Notes: generated by a model not told the origin, from the sequence alone. 23,735 bases of DNA from an uncultured Oscillibacter sp. (GCA_900770295.1 CAAGJQ010000140.1:1-23735), one strand, 5' to 3'; shown: positions 15,002 through 22,026, counted from the stretch's first letter. Numbers and translations: made by a program.

Positions 15002-15526
15002 ATGATGGCGGAATGGCTTTGGTATTTCTGGATATACAGTTTTTTGGGATTTGTGCTGGAAAAGATCTTCGCGGCAGTGACTCGCGCGGAAAATCAGACG
15101 CGAAAGTGCTTTTTGCTGCTGCCTCTCTGCCCGGTGTACGGCCTGGGGATGCTGGCGGTGCTGGCCCTGCCGCCGGAACTGAAGCGGGGCGGATGGCTGA
15201 TTCTCAGCGGCGCGGTGGTGACGACGGCGGTGGAGTACGCGGTCCACTGGGGCTATGAGCGGTTTCTGGGGGTCCGGTTCTGGGACTATTCCAAGGTCTG
15301 GGGAAATGTGCACGGGCGGGTCTGCCTGCCCTTTACCCTGATCTGGGGCGTACTGACGGCCGCAGCGCTGTGGCTGCTCCAACCGGGGATCGCGGCTTTC
15401 ACGGAAACCATCCCGGCGGCGGTGACGTATGCCTGCCTGCTGGTGTTCACGGCAGACGCAGTCTGCTCGGCCCGGTTCCTGTGGGTGACCCACGATGTGG
15501 AGGGACTGCGGATAGCGCTTTCATAA
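15002..15526 (+). CDS. CmpB-family integral membrane protein ("putative ABC transporter permease")
   Basis: This 174-residue protein has four or five hydrophobic spans and the hallmarks of the ABC_trans_CmpB (PF06541) family: an N-terminal YSFLGFVLEKIF, LLPLCPVYGLG near 38-48, and the RFWDYSKVWGNVHGRVCLPF region near 97-116. Despite the database name, no ATPase or transport role is established. ATG 15002 or 15005 can serve; AGGAGG is at 14991-14996. A longer open frame from 14249 runs antisense to the UDG gene and is rejected. It is a single-gene unit, closed by the hairpin at 15529-15562. Confidence 0.85.
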   Translation: MMAEWLWYFWIYSFLGFVLEKIFAAVTRAENQTRKCFLLLPLCPVYGLGMLAVLALPPELKRGGWLILSGAVVTTAVEYAVHWGYERFLGVRFWDYSKVWGNVHGRVCLPFTLIWGVLTAAALWLLQPGIAAFTETIPAAVTYACLLVFTADAVCSARFLWVTHDVEGLRIALS

Positions 15527-15528
15527 AA

Positions 15529-15562
15529 CTGCGCGCAGGCGGAAGATCCCGCCTGCGCGCAG
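15529..15562. terminator. Bidirectional hairpin terminator between converging genes
   Basis: CTGCGCGCAGGCGG (15529-15542) pairs perfectly with CCGCCTGCGCGCAG (15549-15562), loop AAGATC. AAAA before it gives TTTT on the minus strand, favouring termination of the leftward hydrolase gene. It also follows the CmpB-family gene. Confidence 0.85.
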
Positions 15563-15579
15563 CCAATATGTACAGAGAT

Positions 15580-16527
15580 TTATCGGGCCGCAGCTCCTGC
15601 CGGGAGTCTGGATGCCATCCACTGGAACACGTCCTCATAGACGGACTCCCTGCACTCCTCGTTCAGAATCTCGTGGCGGAGCTCCGGATACAGCTTCAAG
15701 GACACATCCCGGACCCCGGCCTTCTGGAAGCTGCGGAACGCCCGCTGGACGCCCTTGCCGCAGTCGCCCACCGGGTCCATGGTGCCGGAGATGAAGAGGA
15801 TGGGCGTGTTCAGATTCATCTTCTTCAGGTTTTCCGGCTTGGCGATGAAGGCCAGACCGCCCAGCATCTCCCGGAACAGCCCGATGGTGGCGCTGCCGCC
15901 GCACAGGGGGTCGCTCAGATATCCGTCCACATTTTCCATATTGAGGGACAGCCAGTCAAAGCCGGTGCGGTTGGGGGCGAAAATCTTATTGTAGGTCCCG
16001 AAGGACAGCTTCTCCACTGCGGGGCTGACCTGATCCTCCCCCAGACGGCGGGCCTCCGCGGCGGCAAAGGCTCTGCCGCCGGCGATGACGGCCGGGGACA
16101 TCTGGCCGGTGCCCATGATGACGGCGCCGTCCACCGTACCGGGGTAGCGAATGAGATACGTCCGGGCCAGGAAGGAGCCCATAGAGTGGCCCAGCAGGAA
16201 ATAGGGGACGCCGGGGAACCGCCTGCCCGCCAGAGACCGGCGGGTGTAGATGTCCTCCACCACCCAGTTCCAGCTGCCCTTGGGGCCGAAGTACAGGCGG
16301 GCGGCGCCGGGGGCCACGGAATCACCGTGCCCCAGGTGGTCGTGTCCCACCACGGCGAAGCCCCGGTCCGTCAGCCACGTTGCGAAGGGCTCGTACCGCA
16401 GGATGTACTCCGAGACGCCGTGGGAAATTTGCAGAACGGCCCGGACGTCTCCCTCCGGCAGCCATTCCACGGCGTGGATGGCGGTCTTACTGTCGGCGGA
16501 CGGAAAGGTAAATTCGTTGCGTACCAT
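15580..16527 (-). CDS. Alpha/beta hydrolase, lysophospholipase/monoacylglycerol lipase type
   Basis: This is a 315-residue serine hydrolase. The nucleophile is S115 in GHSMG (113-117); the likely acid and base are D251 (SGTMDP) and H285 (ELRHEI). ISHGVSE (34-40) forms the oxyanion region, and GHDHLGHGDS (61-70) is typical of the Hydrolase_4 (serine aminopeptidase S33) group that includes PldB-like lysophospholipases and monoacylglycerol lipases. No signal peptide is seen, so it is cytoplasmic. The start is ATG 16527-16525, with AGGGAGG (16539-16545) 11 bases upstream; the ATG further up (16563) has no ribosome site. It is divergent from glpK, so the glycerol it could release would be phosphorylated by the neighbour (inference). 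Confidence 0.9.
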   Translation of the reverse strand: MVRNEFTFPSADSKTAIHAVEWLPEGDVRAVLQISHGVSEYILRYEPFATWLTDRGFAVVGHDHLGHGDSVAPGAARLYFGPKGSWNWVVEDIYTRRSLAGRRFPGVPYFLLGHSMGSFLARTYLIRYPGTVDGAVIMGTGQMSPAVIAGGRAFAAAEARRLGEDQVSPAVEKLSFGTYNKIFAPNRTGFDWLSLNMENVDGYLSDPLCGGSATIGLFREMLGGLAFIAKPENLKKMNLNTPILFISGTMDPVGDCGKGVQRAFRSFQKAGVRDVSLKLYPELRHEILNEECRESVYEDVFQWMASRLPAGAAAR

Positions 16528-16544
16528 GGAAAATCCAACCTCCC

Positions 16545-16581
16545 TGTGATATAATTCTGACATCGAGAAAATTGTATCACA
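16545..16581. promoter_or_regulatory. Facing extended -10 promoters as a 12-base inverted repeat
   Basis: TGTGATATAATT (16545-16556) is repeated, inverted, at 16570-16581 with 11 of 12 bases matching. Rightward it holds the extended -10 TGA-TATAAT (16547-16555) for glpK. Leftward it holds TGA-TACAAT (16580-16572) for the hydrolase gene. No good -35 is found on either side, as usual for extended -10 promoters. The predicted starts lie within a few bases of one another, so the two promoters should interfere. The repeat could instead, or also, be an operator. Confidence 0.65.
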
Positions 16582-16616
16582 ACGCATCCTGAAACGCCAG
16601 AGGAGGTTGTATCGCC

Positions 16617-18128
16617 ATGGAGACTTATGTCGCCGCGCTGGACCAGGGAACCACCAGTTCCCGGGCCATTCTGTTCAACCGGGCCGGGGAGATCGTGGCC
16701 CGTGCCCAGTACCCCTTCCGCCAGATCTATCCCCAGCCCGGCTGGGTGGAGCACGACCCGATGGAGATCTGGGCCACGGAGAAGCGGGCGCTGGCGGAGG
16801 CCGTGGACTCCGCCCACATCGACCCCAAGCAGATCGCCGCCGTGGGCATCACCAACCAGCGGGAGACCACTATCCTGTGGGACCGGGCCACGGGGCAGCC
16901 GGTCCACAACGCCATCGTCTGGCAGTGCCGCCGGACGGCACCCATCTGCGACCGCCTGACGGCGGACGGACTGGGGGAGACCGTAACGGAAAAGACGGGC
17001 CTGCTGATCGACGCCTATTTCTCCGGTACGAAGATCAAGTGGCTGCTGGACAACGTCCCCGGCGTCCGGGAGCGGGCGGAGCGGGGCGAGCTGTGCGCCG
17101 GCACGGTGGACAGCTGGCTGATCTGGCAGCTCACCGGCGGACGCGTCCATGTGACGGATTACTCCAACGCCTCCCGCACCATGCTCTTCAACATCCACAC
17201 CCTGCAATGGGACGGGGATTTGTGCCGCGCGCTGGGCATCCCCATGCAGCTGCTGCCGGAGCCCCGGCCCAACAGCGAGCCCTACGGCGTCATCGCGGAG
17301 AACATTCCGGGGCTGGAGGCCCTGGCGGGCATCCCCATCTGCGGCAGCGCCGGAGACCAGCCGGCGGCACTGTTCGGTCAGGCCTGCTTCACGCCGGGCC
17401 AGGCGAAGAACACCTACGGCACCGGCTGCTTCACGCTGATGAACGTGGGCGGCGAGCCGGTGCGGTCCAAAGCGGGCCTCGTCACCAGCGTGGGCTGGTC
17501 CGTGAACGGCCGGACCACCTACGCCCTGGAGGGCAGCGTGTTCAACGCCGGCAGCACCATCCAGTGGCTGCGGGATGAGCTGGGGCTGATCGGGACGGCG
17601 CCGGACTGCGACCGCCTGGCGGAGAGTGTACCGGACGCCGGAGGCGTGTACATCGTGCCGGCCTTCACCGGCCTGGGGGCCCCCTACTGGGACATGTACG
17701 CCCGGGGCACCATCGTGGGCCTGACCCGGGGCACCACCAAGGCCCACATCGCCCGGGCGGTGCTGGACGCCATCGCCTTCCAGGTGACGGACCTGGTGCG
17801 GGCCATGAACGGTGACGCGCCCTGCCCGCTGACCACCCTGCGGGTGGACGGCGGCGCCTCTGTCAGCGACATCCTGATGCAGACCCAGGCGGACCTGCTG
17901 CGCCTGCCGGTGGACCGGCCCGCCCAAGTGGAGACCACCGCCTTCGGTGCGGCGGCGCTGGCGGGACTGTCCGCGGGCGTCTGGGGGAGCATGGAGGAGC
18001 TGGAGCGCCTGCGGCAGAGCCAGCACGTGTTCCTGCCCCGGCGGGACGAGACAGCCTGCGCCGCCGACTACGCCCAGTGGCGCCGGGCGGTGGAGCGGTC
18101 CCGGAGCTGGATTGAAAACGAATTGTAA
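16617..18128 (+). CDS. glpK: Glycerol kinase
   Basis: GlpK phosphorylates glycerol to glycerol 3-phosphate with ATP, feeding glycolysis and phospholipid synthesis. The 503 residues have the FGGY-kinase order: N-terminal ALDQGTTSSRAILF (phosphate-binding, about 6-19), IGITNQRETT near 78-88, DAYFSGTKIKWLLD near 130-145, and the C-terminal DGGASVSDILMQTQADLL signature near 410-428 with TAFGAAALAGL. Length and motifs are normal. AGGAGG at 16601-16606 precedes ATG 16617. No facilitator glpF or dehydrogenase gene is next to it; the only partner is the divergent lipase-like gene. Confidence 0.97.
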   Translation: METYVAALDQGTTSSRAILFNRAGEIVARAQYPFRQIYPQPGWVEHDPMEIWATEKRALAEAVDSAHIDPKQIAAVGITNQRETTILWDRATGQPVHNAIVWQCRRTAPICDRLTADGLGETVTEKTGLLIDAYFSGTKIKWLLDNVPGVRERAERGELCAGTVDSWLIWQLTGGRVHVTDYSNASRTMLFNIHTLQWDGDLCRALGIPMQLLPEPRPNSEPYGVIAENIPGLEALAGIPICGSAGDQPAALFGQACFTPGQAKNTYGTGCFTLMNVGGEPVRSKAGLVTSVGWSVNGRTTYALEGSVFNAGSTIQWLRDELGLIGTAPDCDRLAESVPDAGGVYIVPAFTGLGAPYWDMYARGTIVGLTRGTTKAHIARAVLDAIAFQVTDLVRAMNGDAPCPLTTLRVDGGASVSDILMQTQADLLRLPVDRPAQVETTAFGAAALAGLSAGVWGSMEELERLRQSQHVFLPRRDETACAADYAQWRRAVERSRSWIENEL

Positions 18129-18144
18129 ACATCCAACAATCCTG

Positions 18145-18173
18145 TTGCATTCGCCACCGAAGTGGGGTATACT
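18145..18173 (+). promoter_or_regulatory. Promoter of the zinc-ribbon protein gene
   Basis: TTGCAT (18145-18150), a 17-base spacer and TATACT (18168-18173). It lies about 70 bases before ATG 18251. Confidence 0.75.
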
Positions 18174-18250
18174 AGCCTCAAAGACCCGGAAAATGGGAAA
18201 AAACGGAATTTGAAACGGCGGAAGGCCGAACGTGAAAGGAGTTATCCAGT

Positions 18251-18652
18251 ATGGCTTTTTTTGATGAACTGAGCAAGAAGGCGAAGGATGTGGCCGCAGT
18301 GGCGGCCGACAAGGCGAAGGATGCCGCTGATAAAGCAAAGGACGCCGCTGAGGTGGCCAAGATCAACGTGGCCATTGCCGGTGAGCAGAGAGAGATCGAC
18401 AAGAATTACCGCACGATCGGCGAGTGGTTCGTCAGCGAGTATGAGGGGGAGATCCCCGACGCTGTGCGGGAGCTGGTGGACGCGGTGGCCGCCTCCAAGG
18501 AGAAGATCGCGGAGCTGGAGGCCAGCAAGCCCTCCAAGGAAGAGGAAGAGCCCGTTGTGGAAGCGGCTCCCGCTGAGAAGACCTGCCCCATCTGCGGCGC
18601 CAAGTCCGACAGCAAGTTCTGCCCCCAGTGCGGCGCGCCCATGGGCGAATAA
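18251..18652 (+). CDS. Coiled-coil protein with C-terminal zinc ribbon
   Basis: A 133-residue protein in three parts. Residues 7-37 are Lys/Ala/Asp-rich with a repeated DKAKDAA unit, forming an amphipathic helix similar to LEA-like segments. Residues 38-95 are helical and charged. A Glu-rich linker (96-104) leads to a zinc ribbon with C112-x2-C115 and C124-x2-C127 (spacing 8), ending in CPQCGAPMGE. Such zinc-ribbon tails are common on small clostridial proteins of unknown function. There is no signal peptide. AAAGGAG lies just before ATG 18251. It has its own promoter and terminator, so it is a single-gene unit. No function is claimed. Confidence 0.88.
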   Translation: MAFFDELSKKAKDVAAVAADKAKDAADKAKDAAEVAKINVAIAGEQREIDKNYRTIGEWFVSEYEGEIPDAVRELVDAVAASKEKIAELEASKPSKEEEEPVVEAAPAEKTCPICGAKSDSKFCPQCGAPMGE

Positions 18653-18672
18653 AACATACCTGCCTGTCAAAA

Positions 18673-18700
18673 GCAGCCCGGTCCCTTTGGACCGGGCTGC
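18673..18700 (+). terminator. Intrinsic terminator after the zinc-ribbon gene
   Basis: GCAGCCCGGTCC (18673-18684) pairs perfectly with GGACCGGGCTGC (18689-18700), loop CTTT, followed by a short CTTTG. Confidence 0.85.
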
Positions 18701-18749
18701 CTTTGCGCATGGGTGGAGAAAAAATTTTGAAAATCGTGTACGTATCGTA

Positions 18750-18779
18750 TTGACTTTCATATCAAAATAGTAGTTAAAT
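18750..18779 (+). promoter_or_regulatory. Promoter of the first unknown paralog
   Basis: TTGACT (18750-18755), an 18-base spacer and TTAAAT (18774-18779), in an AT-rich stretch that contrasts with the GC-rich surroundings. A second TTGACA occurs at 18784-18789 without a clear -10. Confidence 0.6.
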
Positions 18780-18817
18780 GGAATTGACAAATTTCGAATA
18801 TGGAGGAGGTACCCAAT

Positions 18818-19186
18818 ATGCCGATTTTTGCAATGAAATCCCTGTCGCAGAGCTGCTCTCTGGAACATGCCGCCGCAGATTACCGGACCGCCAAACGGGC
18901 GGGACAGTACCGTGTCAGCGGAGAGGCCATCTATTTTCCGGCGTTTCCCGGCACCCGCTATCTCCCCTTTGCGGCGCTGAGCCGCGCCCGGAGCAAGCCG
19001 GTCTCCATGAACGTCACTGGCTGCTGCGGCGCTACGCTGCCCATGGTGTGCCTCCGGGCGTTCTATGACGGGGAATTTTATCAGGACTTCATGTTTGAGA
19101 CTCAAAAGGAGGCCGACGAGGTGCTGGACCGTATCCGCTCCCGCCGCCCGGAGCTCCCGGTGGACCGGGACACGGCCCGCATGTGA
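18818..19186 (+). CDS. Unknown 122-residue protein, paralog of the next gene
   Basis: ATG 18818 has GGAGGAGGT (18802-18810) at 7 bases. I do not recognise the family. Aligned without gaps to the next protein, 68 of the first 116 residues are identical (about 59%). The shared core is YFPAFPGT (39-46) and LPMVCLRAFYDGEFY (74-88), then a DF-F-E strand and a C-terminal helix. The alternation of short strands ending in one helix resembles small bacterial PH-like domains, but this is only a fold guess. No signal peptide or membrane span is present. This copy has two Cys in TGCCG (66-71). Confidence 0.85.
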   Translation: MPIFAMKSLSQSCSLEHAAADYRTAKRAGQYRVSGEAIYFPAFPGTRYLPFAALSRARSKPVSMNVTGCCGATLPMVCLRAFYDGEFYQDFMFETQKEADEVLDRIRSRRPELPVDRDTARM

Positions 19187-19223
19187 GGAGAGAGCGCCTT
19201 TCCTGAGATGCCGCCCGGAAACT

Positions 19224-19254
19224 TTGCACTGAAAAAAGTTGCATTTGCTATAGT
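19224..19254 (+). promoter_or_regulatory. Candidate promoter of the second unknown paralog
   Basis: An extended -10 TGC-TATAGT (19246-19254) with TTGCAC (19224-19229) 19 bases before the hexamer. A TAAAAT at 19274-19279 is an alternative -10. Either would give the second copy its own transcript. Confidence 0.5.
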
Positions 19255-19311
19255 AAAGAGCCTGAAACTTTGGTAAAATATCTCAAAATATAACGGAGGG
19301 AGGCATCTATC

Positions 19312-19686
19312 ATGGCGCTGTTTAAAATGAAATCCCTGGCGCAGGATCATATGTTGGAGGATGCGGAGGCGGATTACCGGTCCTCTGTGCGCGCGGAGCA
19401 GTTCCGCGTCAGCGACAAGGCGGTCTATTTCCCCGCGTTTCCCGGGACCCAGTACATCTCTTTTGAGGCTATGAGCCAGATCAGAGTCCGGAATACAGCC
19501 CTCAGCGTGACAGGCACCTGCGGCAAGCAGCTGCCCATGGTATGCCTCCGCGCGTTCTACGACGGGGAGTTCTATAAGGATTTCCTGTTTGAGAAACGCT
19601 CGGAAGTGGAAAAGGTGTTGGAGCGCGCCCGGACTTGCCGGCCCGACCTTCCGATAGACACATGCGACCCGTTTCAGGGCTTTTAA
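19312..19686 (+). CDS. Unknown 124-residue protein, paralog of the previous gene
   Basis: ATG 19312 follows an ACGGAGGGAGG stretch. The product is colinear with its neighbour and about 59% identical over 116 residues, with the same YFPAFPGT and LPMVCLRAFYDGEFY blocks, so the two arose by tandem duplication and have diverged. The parts that differ most are residues 12-29 and 56-65, possible surface or ligand regions. Each copy has its own promoter and ribosome site and 125 bases lie between them, so they may be used under different conditions (inference). The function is unknown; a PH-like fold is possible. A long palindromic terminator follows. Confidence 0.87.
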   Translation: MALFKMKSLAQDHMLEDAEADYRSSVRAEQFRVSDKAVYFPAFPGTQYISFEAMSQIRVRNTALSVTGTCGKQLPMVCLRAFYDGEFYKDFLFEKRSEVEKVLERARTCRPDLPIDTCDPFQGF

Positions 19687-19702
19687 CGGTGAATAGAAGC
19701 AG

Positions 19703-19732
19703 CAGGGGCACCGCCGGCCGGCGGTGCCCCTG
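19703..19732. terminator. Perfect 30-base palindromic terminator between converging genes
   Basis: CAGGGGCACCGCCGG (19703-19717) is followed at once by its exact reverse complement (19718-19732). It lies between two converging genes and can end both transcripts. Confidence 0.85.
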
Positions 19733-19736
19733 TTGG

Positions 19737-20636
19737 TTACGGCATCTGTAATTTCAAAGTGCCGGTCACGGTTCCGGTCTCGCAGTCGTACCAGAAGTAG
19801 CCCTCGTGACGCGTCCCTTCCGTATCCGAAAAGGAATAGGAGATCAGCATGGACCGGCTGTCCAGGCTCCACTGGAGGAACTGGTACGCAACCTCGGGGA
19901 AAACGCCCTCCTCCGGATACTGAGGATCGCTGTGGGACAGCTCGCCCCAGTCCACGCCCATGGAGAGGTAAGCGTTCAGATTGCTGGCGCTGTGGCCGAT
20001 CATGCGGTTCAGGACCAGCTGGGTGCCCTTGTCTGTCTGAAAGGCGAGGACATATTTCGTGCTGTCGGGGGACCACCAGGCGCCCTCAAAGGCGGCACCT
20101 CCGTAGACAGTGGTGGTGTACGCACTCTCCGGCATCCGGTTGACCACGGTGACGGCGGGTCTGCGGGACAAACGGTCGATGGCCACATCCCGGTCGTAAA
20201 CGGTCAGCAGGCAGGTGCCGTCAGGGGACTCCAGCCGTTCGACGATATGGAAAGCGTCCTTCCGCCAGAGGACGGCCAAAGAGACGAAAGCGGCAATGAG
20301 GACGCAGCTCCAGACGATCCGGTATTTTTTCCGAAGGGCGCGGGCCGCCTGCCGAAGCTCGTCTCCGGAGTAGCGGAGGACGTTCCGCACGTTGGCCTCA
20401 ATCTCCTCTTTGTGCGGCGCCTCTGTCATGCGCCTGCCCGCCAGCAGCTCTGTGACGGTGACACCCAGCAGTTCAGCCAGGGGCTCCAGCGTCGAGAGGT
20501 CCGGCGCGCACAGGCCCCGCTCCCACTTGGAGACGGCCCGGTCCGTAATGTGGAGCCGGCCGGCGAGCTCCTTTTGGGTCATGCCCTGTTCTTTGCGCAG
20601 TTCCCGGATGAACGCGCCGGTCTGTAAATTGTGCAT
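19737..20636 (-). CDS. Membrane-anchored XRE-family regulator with extracytoplasmic domain
   Basis: The start is ATG 20636-20634: GGAGG (20644-20648) lies 7 bases upstream, while the ATG at 20642 is too close to it. The 299-residue protein begins with an XRE helix-turn-helix (6-62: ELRKEQGMTQKELAGRLHI, VSKWERG). A charged helical linker (70-106) leads to one membrane span (107-124). The remainder, about 130-299, would lie outside the cell and includes LLTVYDRDVAIDRL, a WWSPDSTKYVLAF repeat-like strand and a second WSLDSRSMLISY strand, recalling WD/TolB-like propeller blades. This is a one-component sensor design: an outside domain joined to a DNA-binding head. Target and ligand are unknown. 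It is a single-gene unit. Confidence 0.85.
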   Translation of the reverse strand: MHNLQTGAFIRELRKEQGMTQKELAGRLHITDRAVSKWERGLCAPDLSTLEPLAELLGVTVTELLAGRRMTEAPHKEEIEANVRNVLRYSGDELRQAARALRKKYRIVWSCVLIAAFVSLAVLWRKDAFHIVERLESPDGTCLLTVYDRDVAIDRLSRRPAVTVVNRMPESAYTTTVYGGAAFEGAWWSPDSTKYVLAFQTDKGTQLVLNRMIGHSASNLNAYLSMGVDWGELSHSDPQYPEEGVFPEVAYQFLQWSLDSRSMLISYSFSDTEGTRHEGYFWYDCETGTVTGTLKLQMP

Positions 20637-20719
20637 GGTCATCCCTCCTGCGCCCATTCTACATGACTTGCGGGAAAAACGCACCAAACCGCCGGTTGAG
20701 CCGCTTCATTTCCCGAAAA

Positions 20720-20750
20720 AAACCCGCCGCTTATCCGGAGCGGCGGGTTT
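20720..20750 (-). terminator. Intrinsic terminator of the purO operon
   Basis: AAACCCGCCGCT (20720-20731) pairs perfectly with AGCGGCGGGTTT (20739-20750), loop TATCCGG. On the minus strand seven Ts (20722-20716) close the hairpin, the standard intrinsic form. Confidence 0.93.
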
Positions 20751-20753
20751 GCC

Positions 20754-21461
20754 TTATTCAAACTTGTTTTTGATGACCTGGGTGTATGCACCGGTGGCGA
20801 GGTCGATGTACCGCACGAACAGGGACACCTTGTTGTCCGGGTTCAGGGCATTCCACATCCGGTCCGCCAGCGTCCCGGCGTCGGGGGCGTCCAGCACCAC
20901 CCGTTCCGGCTCACCCTCGAAGGAGGGAAGGGGATTGCCATCGCCCATATAGGTGTGGATGAAGCGGCCCTCGCCGGAGAGGGGATGGTCATAGGTGTAG
21001 AAGTACCGGTGGCAGCAGCTGGGGTCGCCGTCGGCGGACTTCAGAATGGAGAGCTTGAAGCTGCCGTCGGGAGAGATGAGGCCGGAGATACGGGGGGTAT
21101 AGTTGGGACCGTCGGGCTCGAACTCCCGGGTGTGGAGGGCGGAGGCGAAAGTCTTGCCCGCCAGCAGGCCGTCCCGGACGGTGTCGGTCTGGTCGCCGTT
21201 GGTGACCACCAGGCTGTCGCCCACCTGACGGACGGGGTGGTAGATGATGAGGCTGGGGTCCGTCATCCTGGAGGGATCATGGGCCTCGGTGCGGATGCCG
21301 TCCTCCGTGACGGTAAAGACCCGGTTCCGGGAGTTTTCGCTGCGGCCCATGATGAAGTAGGCGGCGATGGCGGACTTGCCGTCGGCGCTGCGGCCCAGGA
21401 CGATGCCCCGGCCGGGGTAGGGATTGCTTTGCAGCAGCTCGGTGAGGTTCAGTTGTTTCAT
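20754..21461 (-). CDS. purO: IMP cyclohydrolase, archaeal PurO type
   Basis: This 235-residue protein has the N-terminal NPYPGRGIVLG (13-23) and AYFIMGRSENSRNRVF (34-49) motifs of the PurO family (PF07826), which closes the ring of FAICAR to give IMP, the last step of purine synthesis. The family is typical of archaea; most bacteria use bifunctional PurH. Clostridia of this group also carry such proteins. Whether it works in synthesis here or has another role cannot be told from the sequence. ATG 21461 overlaps the stop of the metallopeptidase gene by 4 bases (ATGA), with AAGGAG (21470-21475) upstream, so the two are translationally coupled. Confidence 0.9.
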   Translation of the reverse strand: MKQLNLTELLQSNPYPGRGIVLGRSADGKSAIAAYFIMGRSENSRNRVFTVTEDGIRTEAHDPSRMTDPSLIIYHPVRQVGDSLVVTNGDQTDTVRDGLLAGKTFASALHTREFEPDGPNYTPRISGLISPDGSFKLSILKSADGDPSCCHRYFYTYDHPLSGEGRFIHTYMGDGNPLPSFEGEPERVVLDAPDAGTLADRMWNALNPDNKVSLFVRYIDLATGAYTQVIKNKFE

Positions 21462-21991
21462 AATGGCAGCTCCTTACTGTTCAAGAGTTTTTTTCGTTCC
21501 TTGTGATCGGGCAGATAGCGGGCCAGCAGCGCGTAAAAAGCCGGACTGTGGTTCTTCTCCCGGATGTGGCACAGCTCATGGACCACCACCAGGTCGATGG
21601 CCTCCTCGGGGTATTGCATGAGAAAGCAGGAGAAGCAGAGGCTGTTTTTTCCGCTGCAGCTGCCGTAGCGCTTCCGGGCGGTGGTGACTTTGAAGCCGGT
21701 GGGGGTAACGCCCATTTTCTCGCTCCAATAGGCGATCTTGGGGGGCAGAACGGTCCGGGCCTGTTCCTTCAGGACGGCGATCTCCTCCGGAGTGGGGGCG
21801 GGCGGCGCCGCGGCCAGCCGCGCCTGCTGCTGGGCCAGATGGCGGGCGATCCAGTCCGCGTGCTGTTCCACAAAGGCGTCGATGCGGACCTGGGGCAGGC
21901 GCATAGGGGCGCGGACGAGAACGCGGCAGTCTCTGGTGATCTCCAGCGCCAGTGTTTTCCGGCGGGAGCGGATCAATTCATAGTGTTCCAT
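21458..21991 (-). CDS. YgjP-like (DUF45, PF01863) zinc metallopeptidase
   Basis: The 177-residue cytoplasmic protein has the zinc motif HELCH (H138, E139, H142) in a hydrophobic VVVHELCHIREKNHSP context, with H148 as a likely third ligand, and the family motif RYGSCS (108-113). The N-terminal YELIRSRRKTLALEI is also typical. The family has the SprT/WSS1-like fold; its physiological substrate is not established. ATG 21991 has no ribosome site. A good promoter (-10 at 22003-21998) puts the transcript start at or next to this ATG, so the mRNA may be leaderless. It is the first gene of a two-gene operon with purO. Confidence 0.92.
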   Translation of the reverse strand: MEHYELIRSRRKTLALEITRDCRVLVRAPMRLPQVRIDAFVEQHADWIARHLAQQQARLAAAPPAPTPEEIAVLKEQARTVLPPKIAYWSEKMGVTPTGFKVTTARKRYGSCSGKNSLCFSCFLMQYPEEAIDLVVVHELCHIREKNHSPAFYALLARYLPDHKERKKLLNSKELPL

Positions 21992-21997
21992 GGGACA

Positions 21998-22026
21998 ACG
22001 ATAGCATGATTGCGAAAAAAACTCAA
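21998..22026 (-). promoter_or_regulatory. Promoter of the YgjP-purO operon, predicted leaderless start
   Basis: On the minus strand TTGAGT (22026-22021), 17 bases, TATCGT (22003-21998) with TGC before it (extended -10). Six bases later comes the A of ATG 21991. A normal start position, 7 bases after the -10, is thus the first base of the start codon. Confidence 0.7.

Noticed and set aside
16545..16581. CRP-like site TGTGA...TCACA
   Set aside because: The half-sites are 27 bases apart instead of 6, so this cannot be a CRP site; a double promoter explains the repeat better.
16371..18338. 655-residue minus-strand frame across glpK
   Set aside because: Antisense shadow of glycerol kinase, which is unmistakable; low-complexity proline/alanine/glycine content.
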